This document shows positions 19,407-27,732 of a stretch of DNA of 64,000 nucleotides, one piece after another. Below the pieces are notes generated by a model, which was given only the letters and a program-made list of their open reading frames with translations, did not search any database and was not told where the DNA came from. The DNA is from CAVTPD01 sp963736575 (GTDB lineage Bacteria > Bacteroidota > Bacteroidia > Cytophagales > JAAEPT01). Location: the NCBI GenBank assembly GCA_963736575.1, contig CAVTPD010000003.1, positions 1 through 64,000 on the forward strand, read 5' to 3'. Every line of letters begins with the position of its first letter. The first letter of the stretch is position 1. The translations under genes and the position numbers were made by a program.

Positions 19407-19812
19407 TTAGCCCCTGCATTGCGAGCAAACACCCTTTACTACCAGGTTAGCTTCCTCGGCCTCATGATTAGGGGGAAGTTCAATTTCCGGTATTTTATAA
19501 CTGGTCAAGCATTTGGTTTCTCCGCATATTCTGCAGTGAAAATGCAGGTGCAGATCGCGTTCTATTTCACATTTACACCCTTCTTCACATAAAGCATACT
19601 TAGGCACACCTGTACCATCATCTATGCTATGAACCATACCGTTTCTCTTCAAAAACCTTCAATGTTCTGTATAGCGTTGTGCGATCTGATTTTTCGAATG
19701 CCTCATACAAATCGGTAAGGCTTACAGCTACTTGCTTGTCAATGAGATATTCTAATACTAATATTCTCATTGCCGTAGGCTTGACATTATGTCTTTTTAA
19801 TACTTCTTCCAT
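19407..19812 (-). pseudogene. Fur-family metalloregulator, split by one frameshift
   Basis: Two overlapping frames together encode a complete Fur/Zur-type repressor of about 134 residues. The first part (19812 to about 19640) gives the winged-helix DNA-binding domain with RHNVKPTAMRILVLEYL and DRTTLYRTLKVFEEK, then runs into a stop after RYGS. The second resumes one base later with GMVHSIDDGTGVPKYAL and the dimerisation/metal domain with HLHFHCRICGETKC, LPPNHEAEEANLV and the C-terminal zinc pair CSQC. A single surplus base near 19636-19640 explains the break. Either the regulator is inactive, with constitutive expression of the ATPase downstream, or the base is an assembly error. It lies between a His-rich lipoprotein gene and zntA. 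It could sense zinc or iron; the sequence does not say which. Confidence 0.85.
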
Positions 19813-19829
19813 ATCCTGTTTCTTTATAA

Positions 19830-19867
19830 TAACAGGGCACCTGCTTTTATTTTTAGATGCCCTGTTA
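19830..19867 (-). promoter_or_regulatory. Perfect 10-bp inverted repeat just upstream of the fur-like gene
   Basis: TAACAGGGCA and TGCCCTGTTA are separated by 18 bases and sit 18-55 bases upstream of the regulator's start codon. On the minus strand the hairpin is followed by TTATAAAG rather than a clean T-run. It could be a weak terminator after the small lipoprotein gene or the operator of the Fur-like protein itself. The dyad is certain; its role is not. Confidence 0.5.
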
Positions 19868-19891
19868 CATCTTCAATCAGAAGAAATAAGG

Positions 19892-20056
19892 TTAGTGATC
19901 ATGTCCTTCGTGATTTTCTTCTCCCTCTTCATGCTCTTGCCCTTCTTCATGTTGGTGTGCATCTTCTTTGCTACCTCCCTTATTGCAGCTGGTAAACAGA
20001 ACACTTCCCATTACAAATAAGATTAGAGCTCCTGTTTTTAATAAGTATTTTTTCAT
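19892..20056 (-). CDS. Small His/Glu-rich lipoprotein (54 residues)
   Basis: A short gene reading MKKYLLKTGALILFVMGSVL, then FTSCNKGG: a lipoprotein signal peptide with lipobox FTSC, so the mature, lipid-anchored part is only about 31 residues. That part is almost entirely Glu, His and Gly (EDAHQHEEGQEHEEGEEN, ending HEGHDH) and should bind divalent metals. Its start resembles that of the adjacent RND adaptor (MKKYTLYITTIILIL, also a His/Glu-rich lipoprotein), so it may derive from the adaptor's N-terminus by partial duplication. It begins 23 bases after the adaptor gene, in the same operon. A metal-buffering role in the periplasm is inferred. Confidence 0.75.
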   Translation of the reverse strand: MKKYLLKTGALILFVMGSVLFTSCNKGGSKEDAHQHEEGQEHEEGEENHEGHDH

Positions 20057-20079
20057 AATATTTATAGTTTAGGTTTAAA

Positions 20080-21324
20080 TTAGTGACTATGTGCTGTCTG
20101 ACTTTTCTTCATTTCAGAAACTAAATAGTAGGCATTATTTAATGCTACTTTTGTGCTTTTTGGGAGTGGTTCAAGCAATTTAACTTCAACCCAACCTTCA
20201 TCTGTAATACCTGTACGAATTTCTAAGGGCCTGAAAGCCCATTCTGTTTCACCATCTTCATTATGTTTTTCAGCAATAAACAAATATGGTTTTCCATCTT
20301 CTTCAATTATTGCTTCTTCAGGAACTGCCGGAATTCTGTTATTTTCTGCATGAATTTTACCGTTTATATACATTCCCGGAATTAGAAAATTTTCTTTTTG
20401 CTTTATTTCCGCATGTATATGGACCGCTTTGGGATTCTGTTCAAACTTTTTACCTACAGAGAAAATTTGTGCTGATAACAAAACGCCCGGCACAGATTCT
20501 AGTGTAAATGTTATTGTCTGACCTTTTTTTACTTTATATACATCTTTTTCAAAGACCATTAAATCGGCATGTATATGATCAATATTTACAATAAGAAACA
20601 TTTTTGTTTGTGGATTTACAAACTGCCCTATTTGTACTTCTACTTTTTCTATATAGCCGTCAATAGGACTTCTAACAGGCACATATTGGTAAATATCCCC
20701 CTCTTTTATTTTCGCAGTATTTAAGCCTAATTGTTTTAATTGTGCTTCATATCCTTTCAACTCACCTTTTGTAGAAAGAAATTCAGCTTCGGTTTTTTGA
20801 TATAGTTGACCTGAGCTCACTTTTTCAGTATACAGTTTCTTCTGACGTTGATACTCTTTCTCCAGGTACTGCATTTGGCTGTAGGTTTTTATATAATTGG
20901 TCTGAAGTGTAGTAAGATTGGGGTGAGAAAGGTAAGCCAATACCTGACCTTTTCTTACTTTATCCCCTTCAATTACTTTAATAGAAGTCACGTTAGCTCC
21001 TAAAATAGCGGTAACTGTAGCTTCATGTTGTGGGGGAACTTCCAACTGACCGTTTGCCTTTACTATTCCTGATATTGAACGCAAGGGCAAAGTATCTACA
21101 TTCATTCCAAGACTATTAAATTTAAGATCAGAAAGATGTACTTCTCCCATACCCCCTTCATTATTATGTTCATCATGACCTCCTTGTTCTTCTTCACTAT
21201 GCCCTTCATGAGATTCATTATGTTCTTCTCCGTTATGTTCATGTTTTTCTTCTGAACTATTGCAGGCTGTAATCCCTGATAAAATCAGGATTATTGTTGT
21301 TATATATAGCGTATACTTTTTCAT
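20080..21324 (-). CDS. Heavy-metal RND periplasmic adaptor (CzcB-like), His-rich lipoprotein
   Basis: A 414-residue membrane-fusion protein. Its signal peptide ends in a lipobox (ILSGITAC), followed by a His/Glu-rich stretch (about residues 24-58, repeats such as HEHNGEEHNESHEGHSEEE) that probably captures metal. Then come the adaptor domains: barrel-sandwich halves (GQLEVPPQHEATVTAILGAN and the later VRSPIDGYIEKVEVQIGQFV), the helical hairpin between them, and the beta-barrel with GMYINGKIHAENNRIPAVPE. It ends in a short His tail (SQTAHSH). It lies 16 bases after the RND-OMF fusion gene, its likely partner, whose TM4 motif predicts Zn/Co/Cd export. Confidence 0.92.
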   Translation of the reverse strand: MKKYTLYITTIILILSGITACNSSEEKHEHNGEEHNESHEGHSEEEQGGHDEHNNEGGMGEVHLSDLKFNSLGMNVDTLPLRSISGIVKANGQLEVPPQHEATVTAILGANVTSIKVIEGDKVRKGQVLAYLSHPNLTTLQTNYIKTYSQMQYLEKEYQRQKKLYTEKVSSGQLYQKTEAEFLSTKGELKGYEAQLKQLGLNTAKIKEGDIYQYVPVRSPIDGYIEKVEVQIGQFVNPQTKMFLIVNIDHIHADLMVFEKDVYKVKKGQTITFTLESVPGVLLSAQIFSVGKKFEQNPKAVHIHAEIKQKENFLIPGMYINGKIHAENNRIPAVPEEAIIEEDGKPYLFIAEKHNEDGETEWAFRPLEIRTGITDEGWVEVKLLEPLPKSTKVALNNAYYLVSEMKKSQTAHSH

Positions 21325-21340
21325 TTTTTTTAGTTTAAGG

Positions 21341-24300
21341 TTATTGACCTACAAGGTATTCTAGATTTATAATGGCTTGGTTGTATTCGTTTAAGGTATT
21401 GAGGTAATTAAATTTAAGCTCAAGTGCTTGGTTCAGGTTTTGAAAATATTCCACATAATCTATAGCACCATTTTCAAAACTTTTTTGAGCATTATTAATC
21501 ATTAGATTGGCCTGAGGAACGGCTTTTTGTGTATAATAATTTAAACTTCCTTTAAATTTTAAGACCTGCTGTAATTGCTGCTCATATTGCCCTTGTATTA
21601 CATTGCTGTAGTAATTAGCGTTTGTCTCAGCCATTTGTTCTTTTAGTTTCGCAGAAATAATATTCGCTTTATACGAACCGTAAAACAGCGGTAAAGAAAT
21701 ACCTGCTTGAACACCTGTGAAACGGTTTGAAGCGGTTGCTATACCTCCATTAGAGGTTGAGCCTCCAATTAAAGATTGATTGAAATACCCGACGGAAAAA
21801 CCGGGGAGTAATTTTGCGTTCTCAACAGATTTTTCAGCCTGGGCAATGGTAATTTGCTGATTTGTATAATTAAGCAAAGGGTTATTAGCTAGTTGGGTTG
21901 AATCACTAATATTAGCGATAGCCCGCTCTTCCAAATTACCCGGATTAAACGCTAAACTAACTGTATCGTTCAGTAATATTCGCAGTTGTTTTTTCAGAAT
22001 AGCAATATCCGATTCAATTATCTTTACTGAATTTTGAATCTCCATTACCCTTGTTTCCGCAGAGGCTTTTGCCAGATAAGTACCTGCCTCTGTTTCATAT
22101 CTTATGGTAGCTGCATGAAGAAATTTTGCGTATAAGGTATCCTGATACCACAATAATTTTTCTGTTTCTTTTAAATAAGCTAATTGGCACCATGCATTTC
22201 TGATTTCCTTCTTTAGTTTATTTTCTGTAACCTCTAATTGTATTTGACTTCCTTTTGTTTTTTCCTTTGCCAATTTATTTTGATTGGTATAAACGGTAGG
22301 AAAATCAAAATTTTGATTCAAGCTAAAAGCAAAATCTTCTTCATAACTATTGTATTGGCCATACTGAATTCCCACATTAGTTTTTCCGGGATCAAAAGCT
22401 GCTTTCTTACCTTGTTTCTGTAATTCAATGTTGGTTTTAGCATTTTTAACATTACCATTATTAGCCAATCCAATTTTAATTGCCTGTTCCAACGAAGTCA
22501 CTTCATTTGGTAGGGTTTGTTGAGCATTTACAGGGAAGGACATGCACATTACACCACTAAATAAAATTAAGATGACTATTGTATTCATAGATGGTGTAAA
22601 ATTTCTTTTTTTGTCACCCCAATTCTCTACTAAGGTATAAAGTACAGGCAGCACCACCAGCGTAAGCAAAGTTGCCGTAAGCATACCCCCAATAACCACT
22701 GTAGCTAATGGACGTTGTACTTCTGCACCCGCTGAAGCAGAAAATGCCATGGGAAGGAATCCAAGTATATCAGTGACTGCTGTAAGCATTATTGGCCTAA
22801 TTCGTTCTTTTGTACCTGTAAAAATCCTATCTCTGATATTACTTACGCCTTCTTCTTTTAGCGAATTAAATCGGTTAATCAAGACCAGGCCATTCAATAC
22901 AGCAACACCAAAGAGTACTATAAACCCAACACCTGCCGATATACTAAAAGGCATATCTCTTAACCACAAAGCAAAGATACCACCTATGGCCGCCAGTGGT
23001 ATAGCTATATAGATCATGATGGATTGGGAAAAGGATTTAAGTGCAAAATAAAGGAGAATAAATATGAGAAAGAGTGCTATGGGCACTACGATCATCAATC
23101 TGCTTTTCGCTCTTTGCAGGTTTTCAAATTCCCCACCGTAGGTAATGTAATAGCCCGGCGGCAAATCCAATTCGGCATCTAGTTTCTTCTGAATATCGGT
23201 CACTACCGACTCTACATCACGTCCTCTCGTGTTTATACCTACATACGTCCTTCTAAAAGTGTTATCACGTGATATTTGCATAGGACCAGGCACATAACTA
23301 ATCTCTGCTACTTCTTTTATCGGAATCTGTGTACCGTCTTCTAAGTCAATATAGAGTGTTCGTAAATCTTCAATGCTCTTACGATGCTTTTCATCAAAAC
23401 GAATCACCATATCAAAGCGTTTTTCACCTTCGAAAATCACTCCTGCTACTCCTCCAGCAAACGCAGCACTTACGTAATCATTTACTTTTTGAATATCTAA
23501 GCCATATTGAGCAATTTTTTTACGGTTATAGCGAACAGTCATTTGAGGTAAGCCAGAGGTTCTTTCCGGATTAACATCTCCCACACCAGGAATGGTTTGA
23601 ATGATTTCACCCATTTCAACTGCTTTTTGTGCCAAAATCTCCAAATCATCACCGTACAGCTTTACGGCAACATCTTCTCTTACCCCTGTCAATAATTCGT
23701 TAAACCTCAGCTCTACTGGTTGACTAAATACTAAGTTTACCCCTGTTAATCTGGTTTCTAACTTTTCCTTGATTTCAGCAATAAGCTCTTCTTTAGTAGT
23801 GACGGTTGTCCATTTATCCATGTCTTTTTCTAGAATAATGAACATATCAGCAATATCCATAGGCATAGGATCGGTGGGTATATCCGCTACACCAATACGG
23901 GCCACAACAGTTTTAATTTCCGGGAAATTCTCTAGTAAAATGTTTTCTATTTTTTCAGAAACATCAATGGATTGAGACAAGCCACTTCCGGGTCGGATCA
24001 GTGCCTGCATAGCTAAGTCACCTTCATCTAACTGAGGCACGAATTCGCCACCCATACGAGAAAAAACAAACCCTGCTGCCAACAAAAGTACCATAGCAAA
24101 AACAATAACTATTGCTTTTAAGCGCAAAGCCCCCTTCAACAAAGGCAGATATGCCCATTCTATTCCACCTATGATTTTATCACTTATTTTTTCTAAGCCC
24201 CTTTCAAACTTTCCAAACCAGTTCTTTCTATTCTGAATTGGTTTCATAAATAAGGAAGACATCATTGGCACATAGGTAAGACAAAGAAAAATAGCACCAA

Positions 24301-25759
24301 TCATTGCAAAACCGAAGGTGTAAGCCATAGGTTGAAACATTTTTCCTTCCACTCCGGTAAGAAATAAAATGGGTGCAAAAACTATAAGAATAATAACCTG
24401 ACCAAAGAAAGCTGAACTCATCATGGTAGTACCCGCATCATAGGCAACTTCATCCATTACCCCTTGATTAAAGGTAATCTTCCCTGAGCGGATACGCTTC
24501 TGAATCTCATACACTGTTCCTTCAATAATGATTACCGCTCCGTCAATTATTATCCCAAAATCTATTGCCCCAAGACTCATAAGATTTGCCCAAACATCAA
24601 ACTGCTTCATAAGAATGAAGGCAAACAATAAGGAAAGCGGAATGGTTGTCGCCGTAATAATACCTCCACGTACACTACCTAAAAGTAACACCAGAGCAAA
24701 AATCACAATTAAAGCCCCTTCTAGTAAATTTGTCTTTACAGTACTTGTCGTTCTTTCGATCAATGAACTACGATCCAGAAAAGGTTTTATTTCCAGACCT
24801 TCAGGAAGCGATTTCTGTACCTTTTTCATTCGCTCTTGTACATTTTGTATGACCGAATTTGGATTAGCTCCTTTCAGCATTAATATCATACCACCTACCG
24901 CTTCTTGTCCATCCTGTGTAAAGGCTCCATACCGCATTTGGTTACCGAAATGTACTTTTTCTGCTACGTCTCCTACTGTAATAGGTATTCCATTTTCTTT
25001 TTTGATTACTACCTCTCGAATATCATCCAGTGAGCGAACAAGCCCTTCTCCACGAATAAAATTGGCCATATTGTTCTTCTCAATATATGCCCCCCCGGTA
25101 TTCACGTTATTTCTTTCTAATGCTTTAAACACTTGGGAAATGGATACATTAATGGCATTAAGCTTCTCCGGGTTAATGGCAATTTCGTATTGCTTGATCT
25201 TACCACCAAATGCGTTGACATCAATAACCCCATCTACCAAAGTCATTTGGCGTTTTACAATCCAATCCTGGATGGTTCTCAGTTCTGTGGGAGAATATAC
25301 CGTGTCATAACCCGGCTTTGGTTTGATCGTGTATTGGTAAATTTCTCCCAGACCTGTACTAATCGGCCCCATAGAAGGGCTACCAAATTTCGGAGGGATT
25401 TTTTCTTTCACTTCGTTGAGTTTTTCCTGCACCAGTTGCCGGGGTTTGTATATCCCCATATTGTCCTCAAATACGATGGTAACTACAGAAAGGCCAAAGC
25501 GAGAGACTGATCGTATTTCAGTTACTCCAGGCAAATTACCCATAGCCAGCTCTACCGGATAGGTGACAAACTGTTCTATATCTTCTGTTGCCAGATTTTG
25601 GGATACGGTCATCACCTGTACCTGATTGTTGGTGATGTCGGGGACAGATCCCAGGTTTATCGTGTACATAGAATGAATACCTACACCGACCAAGGCCATG
25701 GTAAGCAAGCCCACGATAAACTTATTCTTTATTGAAAAAGAAATGATTTGATTAATCAT
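21341..25759 (-). CDS. CzcA-type RND pump fused to a TolC-like outer-membrane factor
   Basis: A 1,472-residue fusion. Residues about 1-1,040 form a complete heavy-metal RND pump; the TM4 motif DFGIIIDGAVIIIEG (about 400) is of the Zn/Co/Cd class (HME1), unlike the CusA at 2983-6777. Residues about 1,058-1,472 are a TolC-family outer-membrane channel with helical repeats (TSLEQAIKIGLANNGNVKNA; NPLLNYTNQQITIAQAEKSV). Between them, MNTIVILILFSGVMCMSFPV then NAQQ looks like a cleavable signal peptide, so the channel may be released after translocation or may start independently at the internal ATG at 22,588. Such fusions occur in other Bacteroidota. It is upstream of its adaptor gene, and together they make a complete tripartite system from two genes. 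Confidence 0.92.
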   Translation of the reverse strand: MINQIISFSIKNKFIVGLLTMALVGVGIHSMYTINLGSVPDITNNQVQVMTVSQNLATEDIEQFVTYPVELAMGNLPGVTEIRSVSRFGLSVVTIVFEDNMGIYKPRQLVQEKLNEVKEKIPPKFGSPSMGPISTGLGEIYQYTIKPKPGYDTVYSPTELRTIQDWIVKRQMTLVDGVIDVNAFGGKIKQYEIAINPEKLNAINVSISQVFKALERNNVNTGGAYIEKNNMANFIRGEGLVRSLDDIREVVIKKENGIPITVGDVAEKVHFGNQMRYGAFTQDGQEAVGGMILMLKGANPNSVIQNVQERMKKVQKSLPEGLEIKPFLDRSSLIERTTSTVKTNLLEGALIVIFALVLLLGSVRGGIITATTIPLSLLFAFILMKQFDVWANLMSLGAIDFGIIIDGAVIIIEGTVYEIQKRIRSGKITFNQGVMDEVAYDAGTTMMSSAFFGQVIILIVFAPILFLTGVEGKMFQPMAYTFGFAMIGAIFLCLTYVPMMSSLFMKPIQNRKNWFGKFERGLEKISDKIIGGIEWAYLPLLKGALRLKAIVIVFAMVLLLAAGFVFSRMGGEFVPQLDEGDLAMQALIRPGSGLSQSIDVSEKIENILLENFPEIKTVVARIGVADIPTDPMPMDIADMFIILEKDMDKWTTVTTKEELIAEIKEKLETRLTGVNLVFSQPVELRFNELLTGVREDVAVKLYGDDLEILAQKAVEMGEIIQTIPGVGDVNPERTSGLPQMTVRYNRKKIAQYGLDIQKVNDYVSAAFAGGVAGVIFEGEKRFDMVIRFDEKHRKSIEDLRTLYIDLEDGTQIPIKEVAEISYVPGPMQISRDNTFRRTYVGINTRGRDVESVVTDIQKKLDAELDLPPGYYITYGGEFENLQRAKSRLMIVVPIALFLIFILLYFALKSFSQSIMIYIAIPLAAIGGIFALWLRDMPFSISAGVGFIVLFGVAVLNGLVLINRFNSLKEEGVSNIRDRIFTGTKERIRPIMLTAVTDILGFLPMAFSASAGAEVQRPLATVVIGGMLTATLLTLVVLPVLYTLVENWGDKKRNFTPSMNTIVILILFSGVMCMSFPVNAQQTLPNEVTSLEQAIKIGLANNGNVKNAKTNIELQKQGKKAAFDPGKTNVGIQYGQYNSYEEDFAFSLNQNFDFPTVYTNQNKLAKEKTKGSQIQLEVTENKLKKEIRNAWCQLAYLKETEKLLWYQDTLYAKFLHAATIRYETEAGTYLAKASAETRVMEIQNSVKIIESDIAILKKQLRILLNDTVSLAFNPGNLEERAIANISDSTQLANNPLLNYTNQQITIAQAEKSVENAKLLPGFSVGYFNQSLIGGSTSNGGIATASNRFTGVQAGISLPLFYGSYKANIISAKLKEQMAETNANYYSNVIQGQYEQQLQQVLKFKGSLNYYTQKAVPQANLMINNAQKSFENGAIDYVEYFQNLNQALELKFNYLNTLNEYNQAIINLEYLVGQ

Positions 25760-25766
25760 GATATAA

Positions 25767-25916
25767 TTATTTTACATGGACAGAGAAATAATGAATAACA
25801 CGTGCAATAATTCCTGCAATAAGTACTAAGCACGCTAAGAGTATAAAACCCCACTTAAAAACAGTGATATAAGTAGGTTTCACCTTTCTCTTTGTCCTTT
25901 TCTTATTTGTATTCAA
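25767..25916 (-). CDS. Possible 49-residue single-span membrane protein upstream of the RND fusion
   Basis: An open frame ends 7 bases before the RND fusion's start codon. From a TTG at 25,916 it encodes a Lys/Arg-rich head (NTNKKRTKRKVKPTYITVFK), one clear hydrophobic span (WGFILLACLVLIAGIIARVI) and a short tail HYFSVHVK. The positive-inside charge pattern and tight spacing favour a real small membrane protein, perhaps an accessory to the pump as seen for some RND systems. Against it: no ATG start, no homologue I recognise, and no strong ribosome-binding site (common in this phylum). Treat as a candidate. Confidence 0.4.
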   Translation of the reverse strand: MNTNKKRTKRKVKPTYITVFKWGFILLACLVLIAGIIARVIHYFSVHVK

Positions 25917-26043
25917 TTCTCTTGAATTCCAGATTTGACAAAATTGATTATGAAAGCCTTAAGTGATAAAGGCTGATAACTTAATTAGAATATGATCTGC
26001 TGAGCAGAATGTTAGACACAGCTATCCTATCAAGTGAAAAAAA

Positions 26044-26372
26044 TTAGCACATGGGAGGTTTTAGAAAGTCGAAAATCTCTATCCCCTCCAAATGGTCAGG
26101 ATATTGATTGTAAACAGGAAGCACTAGCTTCAGGATGAGTTAATAAAATTCCAGTTGGAATAGAAATGTGTAAATGGCAACAACTGGCACACACATAGAG
26201 GGGAACAATCATCACTCATATCAGAATGACTATGGTCGTGTGAGCTACTTTGATAATGATCTTGGTGTTCTATTGAATTAATTTTCCCGGCAGCATGAAC
26301 TTCTATATCCGCACATGGTAGCGTAGTAAGCCCCAGTAAATAAATACCCAATATAAAACAAGTCATTTTCAT
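26044..26372 (-). pseudogene. DUF6660-like secreted protein with two frameshifts
   Basis: As sequenced the open frame (26,130-26,372) encodes 80 residues: a signal peptide (MKMTCFILGIYLLGLTTLPC), a His/Ser-rich stretch (HDHSHSDMSDD) and CSPLCVCQ, which is how DUF6660 proteins of Bacteroidota metal loci begin. After CVCQ the frame goes off. One base over it reads CCHLHISIPTGILLTHPE, restoring the CxCxCC pattern, and one further base over it ends LVLPVYNQYPDHLEGIEIF then DFLKPPMC before TAA at 26,044. Joining the three gives about 108 residues, the size I expect for the family, ending with its Pro-Pro motif. So two extra bases have entered the gene or the assembly. Likely role: envelope metal binding, unproven. 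Confidence 0.7.
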
Positions 26373-26428
26373 TGATCACAAATGTAGTGATTTAGTTAAT
26401 GCAATGGTATTGCAAAGTTTATAAGTAC

Positions 26429-27691
26429 TTAATTTGCTTTCATTTGGTTAGAATCTTTATCGTTTTTTGAAAGTTTTTTCCTTAAAATACTCATGTCCTC
26501 GCTCAACTTCGTCTCCACTACTTTAGCATAAATTTGAGTAGTAGAAATTCTTGAATGTCCTAACATTTTACTTACAGACTCTATTGGTACACCATTGCTT
26601 AAAGTAACAGTGGTGGCAAATGTATGTCTAGCCAGATGAAAAGTGAGATTCTTCTCAATACCGCATAAGTCCGCTACTTCTTTAAGATAAGAATTTAGCT
26701 TTTGATTGGACATACCTGGCAACAAAGTTCCTTCATTCAAAACTTTCGGGTGGTCTTGGTATTTTTCAATAATATCAAGGGCTTGCTGTAGAAGTGGTAC
26801 ACGAACGGCATTGCTGGTTTTTTGTCTTTTCGTAAATATCCATAAACCGCCATCAATACCTTTTGTAATATTTTCAGGTGTTAAATTGATAACATCAATA
26901 TAAGGTAAACCAGTATAGCAACTAAAAACAAATAAGTCTTTGACTTGTTGAAGCCTGCTAATACTAAATTCTTTTTCTTCGATTAATTTTAACTGTTCAT
27001 CGGTTAAACATTCTCTTTCAACCTTATCAAACTTTGGTTGATATTTAGCAAAAGGATTTTTATTGACCCACTCCATGCGTATGGCTAGATTAATCATTTT
27101 ACGGAATCGTTCCATATGTTTCATGATTCCATTATTGCCTAACGGCTTATGATGGTCTACCGGTTTCCAATCCCGTAGGAAAAATTCAAAGTCAGTAATG
27201 AACTTGTAGTTGATCTGAGACAAATAAACATCTGTAGTGCCACATTCGGCCTTTAGGAATCGTTCAAGGTATTTCTGAGTTGTGAAATAGTTTTTCATTG
27301 TACCCCATGAAAGGGTATCATTCATTTTAGTATTATGATACTCCACAAGTTTACACAATGTGTGTTCTCGCTTGTCTATACCAAGAAATTGGCTTTTGAT
27401 TGCATCAGCTGTGGCTAACTTGCCCTCTAGTAGCATGTTTTGATAATGCTCTACCAGTTTGGCTCGTACTTGCTCCAGGTATCGATTCAGGCTTCTGATT
27501 TCTTCTCGACTACCTTTGGCCATGCCTCGGCTGCTGTTCCAACTGGATTCTTCAATAGAACGTTTGATCGAAAGATCAACACGCCTTCCATCTACGGTAA
27601 TGCGTGCGTAGATTGGTGCTTTTCCATTTTTGGCTTTATACTTCCTTAAATAGAAGATTACTCCGAAAGTGTTTGTACTGGTGTCCATCAT
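26429..27691 (-). CDS. Tyrosine recombinase / site-specific integrase
   Basis: A 420-residue integrase of the Bacteroidota mobile-element type. N-terminal arm-binding domain (FGVIFYLRKYKAKNGKAPIY, about 10-95), SAM-like core-binding domain (about 105-215) and catalytic domain (about 225-405). Catalytic residues visible: HLARHTFATT (H-x-x-R), LGHSRISTTQIYAKV (His and the nucleophile Tyr). The position of the first catalytic Arg is occupied by Pro (CYTGLPYIDV), as this Arg is often replaced in conjugative-transposon integrases of the phylum. It lies at the edge of the metal island, about 280 bases from tRNA-Pro, and is the probable agent of island insertion. It is in the same orientation as all island genes. 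Confidence 0.92.
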   Translation of the reverse strand: MMDTSTNTFGVIFYLRKYKAKNGKAPIYARITVDGRRVDLSIKRSIEESSWNSSRGMAKGSREEIRSLNRYLEQVRAKLVEHYQNMLLEGKLATADAIKSQFLGIDKREHTLCKLVEYHNTKMNDTLSWGTMKNYFTTQKYLERFLKAECGTTDVYLSQINYKFITDFEFFLRDWKPVDHHKPLGNNGIMKHMERFRKMINLAIRMEWVNKNPFAKYQPKFDKVERECLTDEQLKLIEEKEFSISRLQQVKDLFVFSCYTGLPYIDVINLTPENITKGIDGGLWIFTKRQKTSNAVRVPLLQQALDIIEKYQDHPKVLNEGTLLPGMSNQKLNSYLKEVADLCGIEKNLTFHLARHTFATTVTLSNGVPIESVSKMLGHSRISTTQIYAKVVETKLSEDMSILRKKLSKNDKDSNQMKAN

Positions 27692-27732
27692 ATTTCAACT
27701 TATGGTTTTGTGTCCATCTGATGACCCGTGCT

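Noticed and set aside
19627..19812. The 61-residue frame as an independent small DNA-binding protein
   Set aside because: The rest of the Fur fold continues in the next frame with no gap, so it is half of a frameshifted gene.
25940..26010. Short inverted repeats (AGCCTT/AAGGCT; TCTGC-TGA-GCAGA) as terminator of the DUF6660 gene
   Set aside because: Stems are only 5-6 bp and no T-run follows; too weak to list.
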